From Streptomyces atratus (GTDB lineage: Bacteria > Actinomycetota > Actinomycetes > Streptomycetales > Streptomycetaceae), in the NCBI RefSeq assembly GCF_014648655.1, contig NZ_BMRN01000004.1, positions 186,001 to 250,000 on the forward strand: a stretch of 64,000 nucleotides of DNA, written 5' to 3'. Shown one piece after another: positions 61,850 through 64,000 of the stretch (positions within the stretch are counted from its first letter, which is position 1; the number at the start of each line of letters is the position of its first letter). Below the pieces are notes generated by a model that ran no database searches, was not told the origin of the DNA, and was given only the letters and a program-made list of their open reading frames with translations. Made by a program: the position numbers and the translations under genes.

Positions 61850-62275
61850 TGGGGACGCTAACGGGGACCGAATCGGCGGTCAATAGTCCGATGAATACAA
61901 AAATCTCGCGATGGCTCGTGAGATCTGCGCAGATACGCCTCCGTGCGCCGCCCCCGTGGTTCGACGCCCCGGCGAAGGGTTTGGACGCCCTGAAGTATCA
62001 CCTGGAAGACAGGCGGTTCGGCCCCTCTGGGTTCCGATCGCCCGACATTGTCCACGATCGTGACAGCCGCCGGGACGGTGAACGCCAGGCGGCTGGGCTT
62101 CACTTGAGGGTTTTGTAGTCATCCGATGTATCGTGTTGCGGTGTGTCGTCGGGGAGCTGAACAAGTCACGCCAACCCTCGACATCCGGTCAGACAATTCC
62201 TTACACGCCCGACCGCGGGTCGCCGGTCGATCCACTGACGGCCTGTCAGCGACATAGCTGAGGAGTGCAACCGAC
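61850..62275. other. Intergenic promoter region between the sugar operon and the dehydrogenase gene
   Basis: 426 bp without a supported gene. It should contain divergent promoters. The stretch TCATCCGATGTATCG at ~62119-62133 resembles a GntR/FadR-type operator and lies upstream of the dehydrogenase gene. Confidence 0.45.
62115..62135 (+). promoter_or_regulatory. Possible GntR/FadR-type operator
   Basis: GTAGTCATCCGATGTATCGTG with a partially symmetric ATCCGATGTAT core, ~140 bp before the dehydrogenase start; a second ACATCCGGT occurs near 62180. Assigned by resemblance only. Confidence 0.3.
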
Positions 62276-63286
62276 ATGAACGAGCCGGCACCCAGACCGA
62301 CAGCACTGCTGGTCATGGAGGAAGAACGCAGGGCAGACGTCTATCCCCCCGAGGTTCTGGCCGAAATCGACCGGCTCGTGCACCGGCAGGGTCCACCTCT
62401 CACACGGCAGCAGCTCGACGAGGATCCCGACGTGTTGGGACGGATCGATGTCCTGCTCACGGGCTGGGGCGCGCCCGTCCTCGATGCCGCCTTCTTGTCG
62501 CATGCCCCTCAGCTGCAGGCCGTCCTTGTCGCGGCGGGCTCCGTACGTCACCTGACCACGCCTGCTTTCTGGGCACGCGGCATTCCGATCGTCTCCGCGG
62601 CCGAGGCCAACGCCATTCCGGTGGCGGAGTTCACTCTCGCCCAGGTCCTCCTCGGGCTGAAGCAGGTACACCGCATCACGCGGGAGGTGGCGAGCAGCCG
62701 TCGCTTTCCTCACAATCCCAAGGTCCCGGGTGCCTACCGGTCACGCGTGGGCCTGATGGGGCTCGGGCACATCGGCCGTCTCGTTGCGGCCCACCTCGGC
62801 CGCTTCGACATCGAGATCCTCGCCACGGACCCCATCGCCTCCGCAGACACCGCCAGCCGGACGGGCGTCCGGCTCGTCGGCATTGAGGAGCTCTTTGCCA
62901 CCTGCCACGTCGTCAGTCTTCACGCACCACTCCTGCCTGAGACCCGCGGCACGATCGGGGCACGGCTGTTGAACTCCCTGGGGCCGGGCGCGACGCTGAT
63001 CAACACCGCACGTGGCGCGCTCATCGACGAGCGAGCCGCAGTGGAGGTCCTGCGTGCCAGACCCGACCTCACCGCTGTACTCGATGTCACGCACCCGGAG
63101 CCTCCGGCCCGTGACTCGCCACTCTTCACCCTTCCCAACGTTGTCCTGACACCCCATCTCGGCGGTGCTCTCGGGGCCGAACGTCACCGTCTCGGGCAGC
63201 TCGTGCTCGATGAACTCCGCCGCTTCATAGGGGACCAGCCTCTTCAGTACGCCATCGACCCCACCCGCGCCGCGTCCCTGGCCTGA
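62276..63286 (+). CDS. D-2-hydroxyacid dehydrogenase family protein
   Basis: 336 aa. NAD-binding Rossmann motif GLMGLGHIGRLVAAHLGRFD (~160), substrate Arg in INTARGALIDERA, the Glu in VTHPEPPA and the catalytic His in VVLTPHLGGALG; EANAIPVAEFTLAQ is the family N-terminal motif. It interconverts 2-hydroxy and 2-keto acids with NAD(P). In this context it might process a sugar acid, but no direct proof exists. GAGGAGTGC upstream of the ATG. It is divergent from the sugar operon. Confidence 0.9.
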   Translation: MNEPAPRPTALLVMEEERRADVYPPEVLAEIDRLVHRQGPPLTRQQLDEDPDVLGRIDVLLTGWGAPVLDAAFLSHAPQLQAVLVAAGSVRHLTTPAFWARGIPIVSAAEANAIPVAEFTLAQVLLGLKQVHRITREVASSRRFPHNPKVPGAYRSRVGLMGLGHIGRLVAAHLGRFDIEILATDPIASADTASRTGVRLVGIEELFATCHVVSLHAPLLPETRGTIGARLLNSLGPGATLINTARGALIDERAAVEVLRARPDLTAVLDVTHPEPPARDSPLFTLPNVVLTPHLGGALGAERHRLGQLVLDELRRFIGDQPLQYAIDPTRAASLA

Positions 63287-63362
63287 CGCCGCAGAAGTCG
63301 CAGCGGCACCTGCGGGCGCGGGGGTTCGGGCAGGTGCAGATGGTGAGCCAACGAACCTCACA

Positions 63363-63611
63363 ATGCGGCAATTTGCGCCACTGTTGGGGTGCTCGCCGGC
63401 AACCGCGTGCCGGGTCGGAGCCCGCGTCGAGCGCGCCTTCGCCCGCATGAAGAACTACAAGATCCTCCGTGACTGCCGACAACGGGGCGACGGCCTCCAC
63501 CACGCGGTCCAGGCTGTCGCCCACATGCGCAACTTCGCCCCGACCGCGTGGCCAGAACCACCGAGTCCGGCTCTGATCTGTCGGAACACAGCCTTCTGCA
63601 ACACGCGTTAG
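63363..63611 (+). pseudogene. IS5-type transposase remnant (internal deletion)
   Basis: 82 codons that join an N-terminal-type segment (FAPLLGCSPATACRV) directly to the C-terminal transposase segment VERAFARMKNYKILRDCRQR and GLHHAVQAVAHMRNFAP. The catalytic DDE core between them is missing, so it is inactive. No terminal inverted repeats were found around it. Confidence 0.7.
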
Positions 63612-63721
63612 TCAGCACTGGCCTGGGCGGATTCGCTGCTCCGTGTCAGCCACAGGCTGCCGGAGCCGACCGCGACGACCGCGCCGGCCACCCGGGCCAG
63701 GATCGATGTGGTGCCGGTGAG
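63608..63721 (-). pseudogene. C-terminal fragment of a membrane transporter
   Basis: 38 codons on the minus strand end LARVAGAVVAVGSGSLWLTR then SSESAQASAD and stop, resembling the last helix of a DMT or MFS-type transporter. No upstream part remains; the frame breaks into unrelated sequence at ~63720. Confidence 0.3.
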
Positions 63722-63722
63722 G

Positions 63723-63869
63723 TCACCGAAGTTGGTGCACGGGCGCAGGCTCGCCGGGATGCTGCCCAAGGGTGAACTCGTGGAGATCGCCGACAGCTAC
63801 ACCCTCGTTCCCGAGGACCAGCCGCAACAACTCGCCCGGTATATAAGGGACTTCTTGCGGAGGTCCTGA
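63723..63869 (+). pseudogene. C-terminal fragment of an alpha/beta hydrolase
   Basis: In one frame: KLVHGRRLAGMLPKGELVEI, then ADSYTLVPEDQPQQLARYI and stop at 63869. This is the family end with the catalytic-His surroundings altered, and the nucleophile part is absent. It joins the transporter fragment at ~63721. Confidence 0.6.
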
Positions 63870-63884
63870 AACTTGAACCGGGTC

Positions 63885-64000
63885 CTATGTGGTGAGGCGG
63901 ATGATTCGCTTGTAGCAGCAGACAGCGGCGGCGAGGCCGAGAAAAGTGAGGGGAGGGTGCGGGTGCGGAGAGTGCCGACGATGGTGAGGAGATCGGCGCC
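63885..64000 (-). pseudogene. Possible C-terminal end of another transposase
   Basis: The minus-strand frame ends TFLGLAAAVCCYKRIIRLTT before TAG at 63885, resembling the last helix of IS5-type transposases. The part toward 64000 is not convincing in that frame, and the window ends, so the call is weak. Confidence 0.3.

Overview
This is a Streptomyces-type chromosome segment. It is very GC-rich with strong third-position bias, uses many GTG starts, has ATGA/GTGA stop-start overlaps and long GC hairpins between genes, and carries actinomycete marker genes: the coproporphyrin heme branch (hemE, hemG/cgoX, hemQ), DUF3000, DUF4349, a WhiJ-type HTH/DUF397/ATPase trio and F420 oxidoreductases. From memory, the order fadB-fadA-rnd-response regulator-DUF3000-hemE ... 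hemG-hemQ ... murC resembles a stretch of the S. coelicolor chromosome; no comparison was run.

Layout. (1) 0-7 kb: a surface-polysaccharide group, comprising the end of a probable glycan enzyme, a GT4-Stealth fusion, a PIG-L deacetylase with a beta-propeller, and an SGNH esterase with Ig-like repeats. (2) 7-20 kb: core metabolism, with beta-oxidation fadA/fadB, an RNase D-like nuclease, an orphan LuxR regulator, heme genes, a CoA-disulfide-reductase-like flavoprotein and a DUF4349 lipoprotein. (3) 20-25 kb: a DoxX protein, then the most interesting locus. A DUF692 protein (MNIO, multinuclear iron-dependent oxidase family) lies 5 bp upstream of a membrane protein carrying a TIGR04222 segment and a Gly/Ser/Cys low-complexity tail; a second TIGR04222 membrane protein and a small membrane peptide accompany them. 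(4) 25-35 kb: mostly conserved genes, namely a PTH2-like protein, AIM24, an ABC exporter, a PhoX/DUF839 protein, OsmC, ZapE, a RibD-like reductase, a Usp-like protein, MurC and MsrB.

(5) 35-52 kb is more accessory: a dehydrogenase/CMD pair, a secreted cholesterol oxidase, an orphan GAP1-family protein, an unknown helical-repeat gene flanked by an imperfect direct repeat, broken RCC1 and tandem-repeat genes, the WhiJ-type trio, a two-component system divergent from a serine hydrolase, truncated TetR and SDR genes, and two F420 enzymes. (6) 52-62 kb: a polysaccharide utilization locus on the minus strand (binding protein, two permeases, GH29 fucosidase, two paralogous Tat-exported PL6-like beta-helix proteins, a TIM-barrel isomerase and an SGNH hydrolase) under a LacI-type operator, with no ATPase gene of its own. 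(7) 62-64 kb: a D-2-hydroxyacid dehydrogenase, then a run of gene and transposase fragments at the right edge.

The main candidate for an undescribed system is the MNIO/TIGR04222 operon at 21.4-25 kb. The pairing suggests oxidative modification of a membrane-anchored Cys-rich tail, but no product or function can be read from the sequence.
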